DNA from: Vreelandella populi
GTDB lineage: Bacteria; Pseudomonadota; Gammaproteobacteria; Pseudomonadales; Halomonadaceae
DNA length: 64,000 nt
Assembly: GCF_003989825.1 (NCBI RefSeq)
Contig: NZ_RZHE01000006.1
Span: 186,001-250,000, forward strand
Reading direction: 5' to 3'
Made by a program: the position numbers and the translations under genes. Position 1 is the first letter of the stretch; each line of letters opens with the position of its first letter. Positions 1 through 11,831 of the stretch are shown in pieces. A model generated the notes under the pieces. That model was not told where the DNA came from. It did not search any database and saw nothing but the letters and a program-made list of their open reading frames with translations.

Positions 1-164
1 TCGCCATACTTCCCGAGGCGCCCTATACCGTCGAGCTACATTTACGTATCGGCACGTTTGTCTTACGCGCGCGGCTGACGCGCAAATCCTGGGATGAGAT
101 GGGCTTAAAGCAGGGTATGCAGGTAACGGCATTAATTCGCAGCGTATCGTTTAATGCGCTTTAA
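1..164 (+). CDS. modC: ModC-like molybdate ABC transporter ATP-binding protein, C-terminal end (partial)
   Basis: An open frame enters from the left edge (first full codon at base 3) and ends at TAA 162-164. The roughly 53 visible residues read like the molybdenum-binding TOBE domain that closes ModC: a beta-rich segment, a GTFVLRARLTRKSWDEMGL stretch, then an IRSVSFNAL ending. In the family this domain senses or binds oxyanion beneath the cytoplasmic ATPase of the ModABC molybdate importer. The ATPase motifs would lie outside the window and cannot be checked. A degenerate copy of the same segment sits about 1.7 kb downstream (1777-1913), which shows local duplication. ModC is the best guess; another ABC ATPase with a TOBE domain is possible. 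Confidence 0.6.
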   Translation, partial: AILPEAPYTVELHLRIGTFVLRARLTRKSWDEMGLKQGMQVTALIRSVSFNAL

Positions 165-462
165 CCCTTTAACCGTCACTCAAATACCTGACTTTTAAAC
201 TAGCGCTGCTTAGGATTGCGTTTTTCAACGTTGATTTATAAGCGCTGTTTTTATAAATAAGCTAATACTGAGATAGTTAGCCAAGGCTATGTTAGTTGGC
301 AGCAATAAACTTTATATTTTAACCACTTAGATTTTATTTGCATTCAATCATGCTAGGATTCATCGCTATCAAGTACCCGGCTTTTCTTTTTATGCATGTG
401 CATTAACCAATGCTAATAGAACGCCATAGTCGGTACGTTTTTAGCGAGAGAATTTACTTACC
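165..462. other. AT-rich intergenic region upstream of mntP
   Basis: About 300 bases without a gene. It is AT-rich and should hold the mntP promoter. I looked for the conserved core of a yybP-ykoY manganese riboswitch, which often precedes mntP in enterobacteria, and did not recognise it. The bases after modC (a GCGCTGCTT block near 205) are echoed after the degenerate modC copy near 1945, so the duplicated unit extends past the coding segment. Confidence 0.4.
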
Positions 463-1023
463 ATGACACCCGTCACTCTAATATTTCTGGCTATTTCCAT
501 GTCGGCTGATGCCTTTGCCGCTTCTATCAGCAAAGGCGCTGAATTGAAAAAGCCAAAGTTTCATCATGCGATCGGCATTGGTCTGGTATTTGGCGTTATC
601 GAAGCGATTACCCCAGTACTGGGTTGGGTAGCAGGTGTTGCTTCCCAACGCTTGGTTCAGGCCTGGGATCACTGGATCGCGTTTACGCTGTTATCCGCCA
701 TCGGCTTACATATGATTTACGCCGGGCTTAAAAAAGAGGACAAGATAGAGCACCGCAAACAAACTCTGTGGCTGCTCATTTTAACCGCCATTGCCACCAG
801 CATTGATGCTATGGCCGTAGGCGCAAGCCTTGCTTTTATCGATGCCGATATTATTGTCACCAGCTTAGCCATTGGCCTGGCGACTACCGTGATGGCTTCC
901 ATCGGCACGCTGCTTGGCCATAAATTCGGACAGTTCGTCGGCCACTGGGCCGAATTAATCGGCGGTGTTGTGCTGATCGGTATTGGCGTAATGGTCCTTA
1001 TTCAGCATACCGGGATATTATAA
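463..1023 (+). CDS. mntP: Manganese efflux pump MntP
   Basis: A 186-residue integral membrane protein of the usual MntP length, exporting Mn(II) from the cytoplasm. The sequence shows two homologous halves of hydrophobic helices. The first begins LIFLAISMSADAFAASISKG and the second repeats the pattern as LTAIATSIDAMAVGASLAF. The paired acidic residues in these helices (D in SADAFA and D in SIDAMA) are the metal-coordinating positions of the family. It stands alone, downstream of the modC end on the same strand with a 298-base gap. It is convergent with a GFA-family gene 37 bases away. The start is the first ATG; the upstream Shine-Dalgarno is weak (GCGAGAGAA). No riboswitch was recognised in the leader. 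Confidence 0.93.
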   Translation: MTPVTLIFLAISMSADAFAASISKGAELKKPKFHHAIGIGLVFGVIEAITPVLGWVAGVASQRLVQAWDHWIAFTLLSAIGLHMIYAGLKKEDKIEHRKQTLWLLILTAIATSIDAMAVGASLAFIDADIIVTSLAIGLATTVMASIGTLLGHKFGQFVGHWAELIGGVVLIGIGVMVLIQHTGIL

Positions 1024-1060
1024 AAATGCGGGAAAGCCTTACCCAAGGTCGGCAATAGCG

Positions 1061-1531
1061 CTAACTCTCTAGCCCTAGCCGTTGATGCCACTCGGCAAGG
1101 CTTTCATCTGGGTACTCGTCGAAACATTTATCTTGTGGCTGTACGCTTACCTCGACCCAATCGGCCCGGCTTCCCAACATCATATGTGTCCGCTCAGGCG
1201 GTATCGGCAAATCCGTATCAATTGCCGAGGCAAAAGGATGCACTAGCTCGGGCCAATCGGGATCGTAAACCCATAGCGCTGTCGCACAATGCTTGCAGAA
1301 ATGTCGCTCCCCAGTGCTTTGCTCGCCATCAATAACCGCTCGATAAATCGAAATTTGCTCATCACCCTTTACACTGAGTGTTTTGCTTGTTCCACTGAGA
1401 TTGATTGCGAAACCGCCTCCGCCCGCCGTTTTGCGACACACAGAACAGTAACAGAGATTGAATGGGTAGGGATGGTGTGACTCCACGCTGAACGTCACGG
1501 CTTGGCAATGGCATGACCCTTCGAGCAACAT
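1061..1531 (-). CDS. GFA family protein (CENP-V/GFA zinc domain)
   Basis: A 156-residue protein of the GFA (glutathione-dependent formaldehyde-activating enzyme-like) family. It has the expected zinc-binding cysteines in order: CHC near the N terminus, CYCSVC followed by RKTAG, and CKHC in the middle of the chain. The frame is open further upstream, but the ATG at 1531 sits just behind a strong AAGGAGGT, so I chose it over the longer start at 1561. The substrate is unknown; most family members are annotated only by fold. It is convergent with mntP and has no operon partner. A second, unrelated-length GFA gene lies at 22164-22532. Confidence 0.82.
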   Translation of the reverse strand: MLLEGSCHCQAVTFSVESHHPYPFNLCYCSVCRKTAGGGGFAINLSGTSKTLSVKGDEQISIYRAVIDGEQSTGERHFCKHCATALWVYDPDWPELVHPFASAIDTDLPIPPERTHMMLGSRADWVEVSVQPQDKCFDEYPDESLAEWHQRLGLES

Positions 1532-1561
1532 AGTTACCTCCTTTTTAACAGATACCCGCAA

Positions 1562-2281
1562 CGGGCATCAGCAAAGCTGAATAACCGGATAATTTCTTAG
1601 CTATTTTCTTAAATACTTTCTTACTATAGGCACAACAGCATTAAGCCGTTGTTTTTAAAGAATAACTATCGTGGCTAAAGCGTATGTGCTCTCTCCCTTT
1701 ACTTTAGCACACGGTGACGCCAGCGCTTTCAATGCAGCAGTCTTCGTCGTTTATAAAGAGATGCATTATCGCGCAGCCGAGCTGCCCTATACCGTAACGG
1801 TAGAGCTACGTTTAGCAATTGGCACGTTTATATAATGGGCACGGCTGACGCATAAAATGGGCTTAAAGCAGAGCATGTAGGTCATTCGCAGCGTACCATC
1901 TAATACTCTGTAGTAAATTTTATTAACACAACCCCTATTAAAGCGCTGCTTTTAAAGTTTCAAGTAGGCAAAGATAGAGCACTTATAACGTATGCTAAAT
2001 AGACACGGTTCTCTTGAGCAAAATAATAAGTGTCACGTTTACCGTAGATGCCAAACCAAATAGCGACGTAATACAGGTAGGCCATCAACAGATAAACAAA
2101 TAGCAAAAATATATCTATCATTTTTAGTTCATCACTTCTTAACTAGCTTTATGCAAAGCTCTGCATTAGGTTGATTTAAGATCTTGGCGGCCTTTCTACC
2201 GGCATTCTTAATTGCTGATACTCGATACTATTGCCTTAATCATTTCTGCTTACTCGCTCTTTTGAATTAGGAGAGGGACAT
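1562..2281. other. Gene-poor stretch with a duplicated modC remnant and the aspT leader
   Basis: A 720-base gap between the GFA gene and aspT. Its middle holds the degenerate modC copy, listed separately. Upstream of that copy (1671-1776) a GTG-initiated frame runs into it but stops at TAA inside the copy; it resembles nothing I recognise. The last 350 bases are AT-rich and must carry the aspT promoter. The aspT Shine-Dalgarno AGGAGAGGG lies just before 2282. Confidence 0.45.
1777..1913 (+). pseudogene. Degenerate duplicate of the modC TOBE segment
   Basis: This stretch aligns by eye over its whole length with bases about 15-164. Shared blocks include GCCCTATACCGT, GGCACGTTT, ACGGCTGACGC, ATGGGCTTAAAGCAG and ATTCGCAGCGTA. 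Relative to the intact copy it carries small insertions and deletions, a TAA after the GGCACGTTTATA block and a TAG at GCATGTAGG, so it cannot encode the domain. It is a relic of a local duplication or of a lost second modC copy. Confidence 0.75.
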
Positions 2282-5594
<3,313 letters not shown>

Positions 5595-5600
5595 TGAGAG

Positions 5601-5636
5601 TACCGCTGTCAGCCTGATGCAAGGCTCGCAGCGGTA
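5601..5636 (+). terminator. Hairpin after aspD
   Basis: Perfect 8-bp arms TACCGCTG and CAGCGGTA enclose a smaller nested CAGCC/GGCTC stem a few bases after the aspD stop. No long T run follows, so it is a probable but not textbook terminator. Confidence 0.6.
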
Positions 5637-5717
5637 TTATCATTGATCCGGTTAAAGCAGTCAGATGAGGCAAACAACAAACGATCCATGGCTGAAGTAG
5701 AGTGAAGTCAATCGTTA

Positions 5718-6158
5718 CTACTTCGATAACGCCATATGCAGCAGCGGGTAAGGTTTGCCCTGACCATCCAGCGGCGAGCGCCCTATAACCGAAAACCCGA
5801 TGTGCTGATAGAAGCCAACTGCCTGCTCATTTTGTTCGTTCACATCTACCTTGGTGGCCGCCTGTGTCTTGATAGCGTGGGATACCAATAGCGCACCCAC
5901 ACCTTGGCTGCGAGCGTGAGGGGCAATAAACAGCATTTCAATATTGCCGTCGCTAACCCCGCTAAAGCCGACGATATCGCCAGCATCGTTTCTGGCTACC
6001 ATCAAATCGATTGCATCAAAGTACTGCTCAAGAATAAGCGACTTGAGCGCCAGTAAATCGCTTTCTGCCAGGAAATCATGGGTCGCACGAACGGAGGCCT
6101 CCCATACTTCAATTAACACGGGGTAATCGGCTTTGGTGGCTTTCTCTATTTTCATCAC
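5718..6158 (-). CDS. GNAT family N-acetyltransferase
   Basis: A 146-residue single-domain GNAT protein. The acetyl-CoA binding motif A is visible as RSQGVGALLVSHAI about two thirds along, followed by the NEQNEQAVGFYQHIGFSV segment typical of motif B. The N-terminal EVWEASVRATHDFL pattern resembles YjaB/YiaC-type acetyltransferases, and the second GNAT of this window (21631-22068) shows a similar signature. The acceptor substrate is unknown. Two adjacent ATG codons could start it (6158 or 6155). It is transcribed towards aspD, with the VF530-type gene upstream on the same strand. Confidence 0.85.
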   Translation of the reverse strand: MMKIEKATKADYPVLIEVWEASVRATHDFLAESDLLALKSLILEQYFDAIDLMVARNDAGDIVGFSGVSDGNIEMLFIAPHARSQGVGALLVSHAIKTQAATKVDVNEQNEQAVGFYQHIGFSVIGRSPLDGQGKPYPLLHMALSK

Positions 6159-6228
6159 TGCACCAGATGAACCTGAACCAGTTCCATCGTCGACATGCGC
6201 GACGAGGGAGTGCTCAGTACAACAAGCT

Positions 6229-6447
6229 TTATGTAAACGTGTTGATATACAGCGCTTCTACTTTATCGCGTGCCCACTGCGTTTTGCGTAAGAACTTCAA
6301 TGAGGATTTGATAGAAGGATCATTATGGAAACAGTTGACGCTAATTTCTGCGTACAAGCCATCCCAGCCGTAGCGTTCAACCAAGCGGGTTAAAATCTTT
6401 TCAAGGCTTAAGCCATGTAAAGGGTTGTTAGGTTGCGGATGGTTCAT
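6229..6447 (-). CDS. VF530 family (DUF2132) small DNA-binding-like protein
   Basis: A 72-residue protein whose core ([20 protein letters not shown], then a [29 protein letters not shown] stretch) is the DUF2132/VF530 signature. The fold family was defined from a Vibrio protein and is thought to bind DNA; the function is unproven. The length equals the whole domain. It lies upstream of the GNAT gene on the same strand, 70 bases away, so co-transcription is possible. It sits just downstream of the katG wreck, separated by a terminator hairpin. Confidence 0.82.
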   Translation of the reverse strand: MNHPQPNNPLHGLSLEKILTRLVERYGWDGLYAEISVNCFHNDPSIKSSLKFLRKTQWARDKVEALYINTFT

Positions 6448-6528
6448 CGAGTGATTCCCGGTGGCATAGTCAAAACGCTATCCAACTAACGGTGCGATAG
6501 ACCACGAATGTTAACAGAGGAAATGGAA

Positions 6529-6560
6529 AAGCGCGGCGAAAGTAGCCTTCCGCCGCGCTT
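6529..6560 (-). terminator. Hairpin terminator behind the katG remnant
   Basis: Perfect 10-bp arms AAGCGCGGCG and CGCCGCGCTT with a 12-base loop. It lies directly downstream (minus strand) of the katG remnant and was probably its terminator. A short T run follows on the minus strand. Confidence 0.7.
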
Positions 6561-6573
6561 ATTTAGGTTAAGC

Positions 6574-6593
6574 GAGCGAAAAGCTTTTCGCTC
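6574..6593. repeat. Perfect 20-bp palindrome
   Basis: GAGCGAAAAGCTTTTCGCTC reads the same on both strands. It lies between the katG remnant and its terminator. It could be part of a compound terminator or a protein-binding site; the role is unknown. Confidence 0.6.
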
Positions 6594-6609
6594 ATCAAAG
6601 GCCTGAACC

Positions 6610-7943
6610 TTAGCGGTGTAAGTCGAACCGATCGTTCTCATCAACCGGCTCCCAGACGGTGCCCATATCGATGAGATTGACGAAGAAATCATTGGTCAGC
6701 TGGCCCTAGCGATGAGTGAAGATACCATCGGTGTTGTTATCACCAGCATTGATACCGATAGCCCGCATGCCACCCAGGAGCGCGGCCATCTGGGGGGGGG
6801 GCGCTAAGGTTCAGCATAAATGCCCGGTCGATCATCAAGTGCTCGGCCGGAATAGGCATCGACTGCTCCTGCATATAATTGCGGAACGCATCGTGCCTAG
6901 GTTCGAGATAGGCATGGGCATCCACTTCGGTCATCTCCTAGGATGTGTCAGTGCGCCCCGGCGTGAACGGCACTGTAAGCTCATGCCCAGCCGCCTTCGC
7001 GGCCATCTCGACCCCAACGCCACCCCCCAGAACGATCACGTCCGCCAGTGAAATATTGGCCTCAGAAGCGCCCTTATCTTCTCCAACTGGTCGATCACAT
7101 CCGCCACGCCGCCGCGCACGTTGATATCCCAGCCGGTTTGCGGTTTGCGGTTCGAGGCGAATGCGCGCGCCATTGGCGCCGCCGCGATGGTCCGTCTGGC
7201 GGTAAGTACAGGCCGAAGCCCAAGCAGTCTCCACCAACTGCTTGGCGGTGAGCTCGGGGTCGGCAATTGCCTGCTTGAGCGTCGCGATCTGTTCATCAGA
7301 AACCAGCGGCCCTTCGTGCTTGGGCACCGGATCTTGCCAGACAAGAACCTCATTGGGAACCTGTGGCCCGAGGTAGCGGGCACTCGGCCCCATATCGCGA
7401 TGCAGCAGCTTGTACCAGGCACGGGCGAACTCGTCGGCGAGAACGTCCGGGTTATCGCGATACTCCTTGGATATCTTCAGGTAATCCGGGTCGACAATCA
7501 TGGCCATGTCGGCCGCGTTCATCACCGGCGGGTTTTTCCTGCCTTCCACGTGCGCATCGGGCACCCAGAATCCATCTTTAACCTCCACAGGCTCCCACTG
7601 ATTGGCGCCAGCCGGTGACTTTTTGACCTTCCACTCGTGGGAGAAAATCGTCTCAAGATAGGTGTTATCCCACTTGGTGGGCGTGGGCGTCCAGACGCCT
7701 TCAAGGCCCGAGGTGATGGTGTATTCGCCTAGGCCGGTTTCGTGCTTGTTGGCCCAGCCCACACCCTGCTCGTGAATATTGGCTTCTTCAGGCGCCCCGC
7801 CGACGGCGTCCGCTGGCCCGTTGCCGTGCACTTTACCGAAGGTGTGGCCACCCACGGTCAGTGCGACGGTTTCGCGGTCGCTCATCCCCATGCGGGCGAA
7901 GGTTTCACGCACGTCCATCGCGGATTTCGCCGCATCTGGCACG
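6610..7943 (-). pseudogene. katG: Catalase-peroxidase katG, decayed and 5'-truncated
   Basis: The minus strand encodes the C-terminal part of a KatG. It begins at DVRETFARMGMSDRETVALTV and continues with the proximal heme loop GGHTFGK, then long conserved peroxidase segments to [18 protein letters not shown]. The lesions are many. The N-terminal third, with the distal Trp/His, is absent, and the frame is joined to an IS630 transposase at about 7943. Two frame changes bracket about 7065-7140, where the true sequence (TGWDINVRGGVADVIDQLEKIRA) lies in another frame. A CAG-to-TAG change follows GRTDTS (6938). A run of ten C on the coding strand (6792-6801) shifts the frame in SAP..MAALLGG, and an in-frame TAG lies at [10 protein letters not shown]. 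The end appears shortened. Peroxide defence here presumably falls to the intact catalase at 9337. Confidence 0.9.
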
Positions 7944-8570
7944 CCGTTAGGGCTCCATGCATAAGGCACCGACGACGCTTGTGAAAAACCTGATTCATCG
8001 AAGTAGTAGAGGTCGTGCTCGCCTTGATCTTCTCGCTCGTGAAGCGCCTTCATCAGGCCTTGCGTGTTGCGAAAGTCCGTTTCGTCACGCTGGGGCTTGA
8101 GTGAGTGCCGAATGCGCTTGAAGCTATAGCCATTTTTTTCAACGCCCGGCGCAGTGTCACCGTGGCGACAGACTTGCCGGTTTCTTTTTGAAAGCGAGCC
8201 TGTAAGGCGCGAATCTGATGGGGATGCTCGGCTACTAACGCTTGCAGTCGTTTGTGATCGTGTTCATTGAGAGCGGGTGTTCGTCCACTACGCGGCTTGT
8301 CGATGAGCCTATCAAGACCGGACACTTCCCATTGCTTGAACCATCGTGAGACGGCATCGCGGCGAACTTGAAGTACCTCACTGATTTGGTTAATCGTATA
8401 ACCTTGGTCACTCAGCAGAATGGCATGCGCCCGACGACGGAGAGCGCGCTTCTCGCCATGGTGATAGGCGGAGGCCAGCGTCTGTTGTTCAGGTTCAGGG
8501 AGAGGGGCAACGAAGCGTTTTTCCATGGTTCTGTCCGTGTCAGAAATCCTGGCATGGATATACACTAAAT
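7943..8570 (-). mobile_element. Partial IS630-family insertion sequence (transposase gene truncated)
   Basis: The minus strand carries an IS630-type transposase. First comes a helix-turn-helix half from ATG 8526 (LSDQGYTINQISEVLQVRRDAVSRWFKQW), then the start of the DDE domain in the -1 frame (FKRIRHSLKPQRDETDFRN and YYFDESGFSQASSVPYAW). The two frames meet at a run of seven A on the coding strand (8133-8139), typical of frameshift-dependent IS630 members. The gene stops being transposase after SPNG at about 7943, where katG sequence begins. The catalytic C-terminal third and that end of the element are therefore missing, and it cannot transpose by itself. The outer end near 8570 was not resolved; no clear terminal inverted repeat pair remains. 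Confidence 0.85.
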
Positions 8571-8626
8571 TTTAGATCAGCACTTAGCATAACAATGCCT
8601 CCATATATGTCTCATTAACGGTTTCT

Positions 8627-8663
8627 ATAGCATAAACCTATCCTATAGATGTAATGAGACTAT
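8627..8663 (+). promoter_or_regulatory. OxyR-like operator upstream of the ank-catalase operon
   Basis: Four tetramers are spaced exactly as in the OxyR consensus (ATAG N7 CTAT N7 ATAG N7 CTAT): ATAG 8627, CTAT 8638, ATGT 8649 and CTAT 8660. Three of the four are exact. It lies about 95 bases before the ankyrin gene start, so peroxide-responsive control of ank-catalase by OxyR is inferred. Confidence 0.6.
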
Positions 8664-8711
8664 CAGTTAATGGTCTACGCTTTAAACAATCTTTAACGGC
8701 ACCGAGTTCAA

Positions 8712-8749
8712 GAGACAGCATTGAGCTGAGGAGACAGCATTGAGCTGAG
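8712..8749 (+). repeat. 19-bp tandem duplication in the ankyrin-gene leader
   Basis: GAGACAGCATTGAGCTGAG occurs twice head to tail (8712-8730 and 8731-8749), followed by GAGAAAG and the ATG at 8758. The repeat junctions create GAGGAG-type Shine-Dalgarno sequences, so the duplication gives the leader two ribosome-binding-like sites. Confidence 0.9.
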
Positions 8750-8757
8750 GAGAAAGT

Positions 8758-9282
8758 ATGGACGTTCAAAAACAAGCGCCACATTCCCGCCCCGCATTGG
8801 ATGCTGAAACTCATGCATTGGCAGAAGAGCTTTTCCAAGTAATTCGACAGGGCGACACGAAACGCGTTCGCCGATTGCTGGAAATGGGGCTTGTCCCCAA
8901 CTTATGCGACAGCAAAGGCGACAGCTTACTTATGCTCGCCAGCTACCACGGGCACCTCGATATGGCCAGGCTGCTTTTACAGTATGGTGCAGATCCGGAA
9001 CTCGCTAACGAGCGGAACCAAACCCCGCTAGCAGGCGCCGCCTATAGAGGTGATATCAATATGGCGCGTCTCCTCCTCGCTCACAAGGCTGACGTGAACG
9101 GCCGAGAGCCGGGGGCGAAAACACCTTTAATGTTTGCGGCAATGTTCAATCGCGAAGAGATGGTCGAGTTGTTGGTGGAGCAGGGCGCGGACCCATCGCT
9201 AACAAACGCAGACGGAATGACAGCGGCTATGCTGGCACAAGTAATGGGCGCGGAGAAAAGCAGAGCAACGCTCAATGCCTGA
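8758..9282 (+). CDS. Ankyrin-repeat protein associated with catalase (AnkB-like)
   Basis: A 174-residue protein made almost wholly of four ankyrin repeats. Repeated GDSLLMLASYHGHLDMARLLL, QTPLAGAAYRGDINMARLLL and KTPLMFAAMFNREEMVELLV cores each end in GADP/KADV turns. There is no clear signal peptide. The catalase gene starts 54 bases downstream on the same strand. In Pseudomonas aeruginosa AnkB is encoded next to KatB and is needed for full catalase activity; the same partnership is inferred here, although the ankyrin gene comes first. The start ATG follows GAGGAGAAAG in the tandemly duplicated leader. An OxyR-like site lies upstream. Confidence 0.88.
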   Translation: MDVQKQAPHSRPALDAETHALAEELFQVIRQGDTKRVRRLLEMGLVPNLCDSKGDSLLMLASYHGHLDMARLLLQYGADPELANERNQTPLAGAAYRGDINMARLLLAHKADVNGREPGAKTPLMFAAMFNREEMVELLVEQGADPSLTNADGMTAAMLAQVMGAEKSRATLNA

Positions 9283-9336
9283 CAGCTTATAGTCAACAGA
9301 ACACGCTTTAGCAGAAAATGATTAAGGAGCAACGTT

Positions 9337-11004
<1,668 letters not shown>

Positions 11005-11044
11005 CTCTCACTCATTTAGGTCAAGCCTAGATGAACAACATTAC

Positions 11045-11085
11045 CCACGAGCCGGAGAACAAGCGTTTCGTTCTCCGGCTCGTGG
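11045..11085 (+). terminator. Long hairpin after the catalase gene
   Basis: A perfect 16-bp inverted repeat (CCACGAGCCGGAGAAC and its complement) with a 9-base loop, 40 bases past the catalase stop. It lacks a T run, so it may stop transcription with help from Rho or protect the mRNA 3' end. Confidence 0.6.
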
Positions 11086-11087
11086 CG

Positions 11088-11356
11088 CAGGGGCTGCCGT
11101 GGCGGACTTCGCTTCACTTGCTGACGGTGAGGGCGTTGGGCACGCTCTCTATTACCATGATGTTGAAGGTAACCTGGCAGCGCACCCGCAAGCATCGACC
11201 TCCGGCTGGCCTATTGTAGGGTTGCGCTCTACTGATTTTTCAGCGACCGGGTTGCGGACTCTATGGCCAGAACATAACCTTGTCTGGCTCTGGTTGGCAT
11301 CGCTGTGTTGGTTGTTGGCCTACCTTATCTGCGCGGTTTCAGTTGCACGATACTGA
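11088..11356 (+). pseudogene. NnrS-like membrane protein remnant
   Basis: Two overlapping frames together recall the end of an NnrS-family heme-copper membrane protein. The first gives GLPWRTSLHLLTVRALGTLSITMMLKVTW, matching the family pattern in which a helix with HLLTVGALG is followed by MMxRVTLGHTGR. The second frame, after a shift near 11200, gives a closing helix LVWLWLASLCWLLAYLICAVSVARY. The rest of the roughly 400-residue protein is absent. NnrS proteins serve nitrosative-stress resistance; nothing functional remains here. The assignment is by pattern only. Confidence 0.5.
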
Positions 11357-11831
11357 AGGCGAAGATGCCTTCCCGCTCGAATAACACGCCACATTCGTCC
11401 TAGTGTTTACGTCACCCTGTTAGCGGAATAGACGCTAGGGCGTGGCTTGGACCAGCCGCTCCAGTCGTTGCATAACGGTCAGATTGTTGATCTGAGCGCC
11501 TCCCACGCATTTTCCATATCGCCGTTCTGATAGGCCTCTGTTCGGACACGTTATTCTCCTCGACTAAATGGCGCGATTCTAAGTTAGCGTAGACGATATT
11601 TCGGGCCGCACCAGGGCCGAAAGTGCCATCGCCTACTATGAGTAGCATTGCAAAAAACTATAAGACAGCACGATATATTGAAGGATCGATCACTTGTCTA
11701 GGCGGTTGGAAAGCGACGAGGCTTTGAGATTCAGAAAGAGCTGATACTTTTTAATACCGCTTTTAGGAAGCGACGCGATTCATCAGGGCCAGCGTACTAT
11801 GAACGATGAAGACGCTGACCCCAGCCATTAT
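11357..11831. other. Gene-poor, possibly decayed region
   Basis: About 475 bases between the NnrS-like remnant and the 210-aa gene. A 78-codon minus-strand frame (11412-11648; starts MLLIVGDGTFGPGAARNI) resembles nothing I know and has no good ribosome-binding site. Given the decayed genes on both flanks, this is probably more gene debris. Confidence 0.4.

Noticed and set aside
165..462. A yybP-ykoY manganese riboswitch before mntP
   Set aside because: mntP is often preceded by one, but none of the conserved core sequences could be found in the leader.
6716..7618. Plus-strand frames over the katG remnant
   Set aside because: They are complements of KatG codons; KatG motifs are plainly on the minus strand.
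11412..11648. A 78-codon minus-strand frame in the gap after the NnrS-like remnant
   Set aside because: No ribosome site, no recognised family and decayed surroundings; treated as chance or debris.
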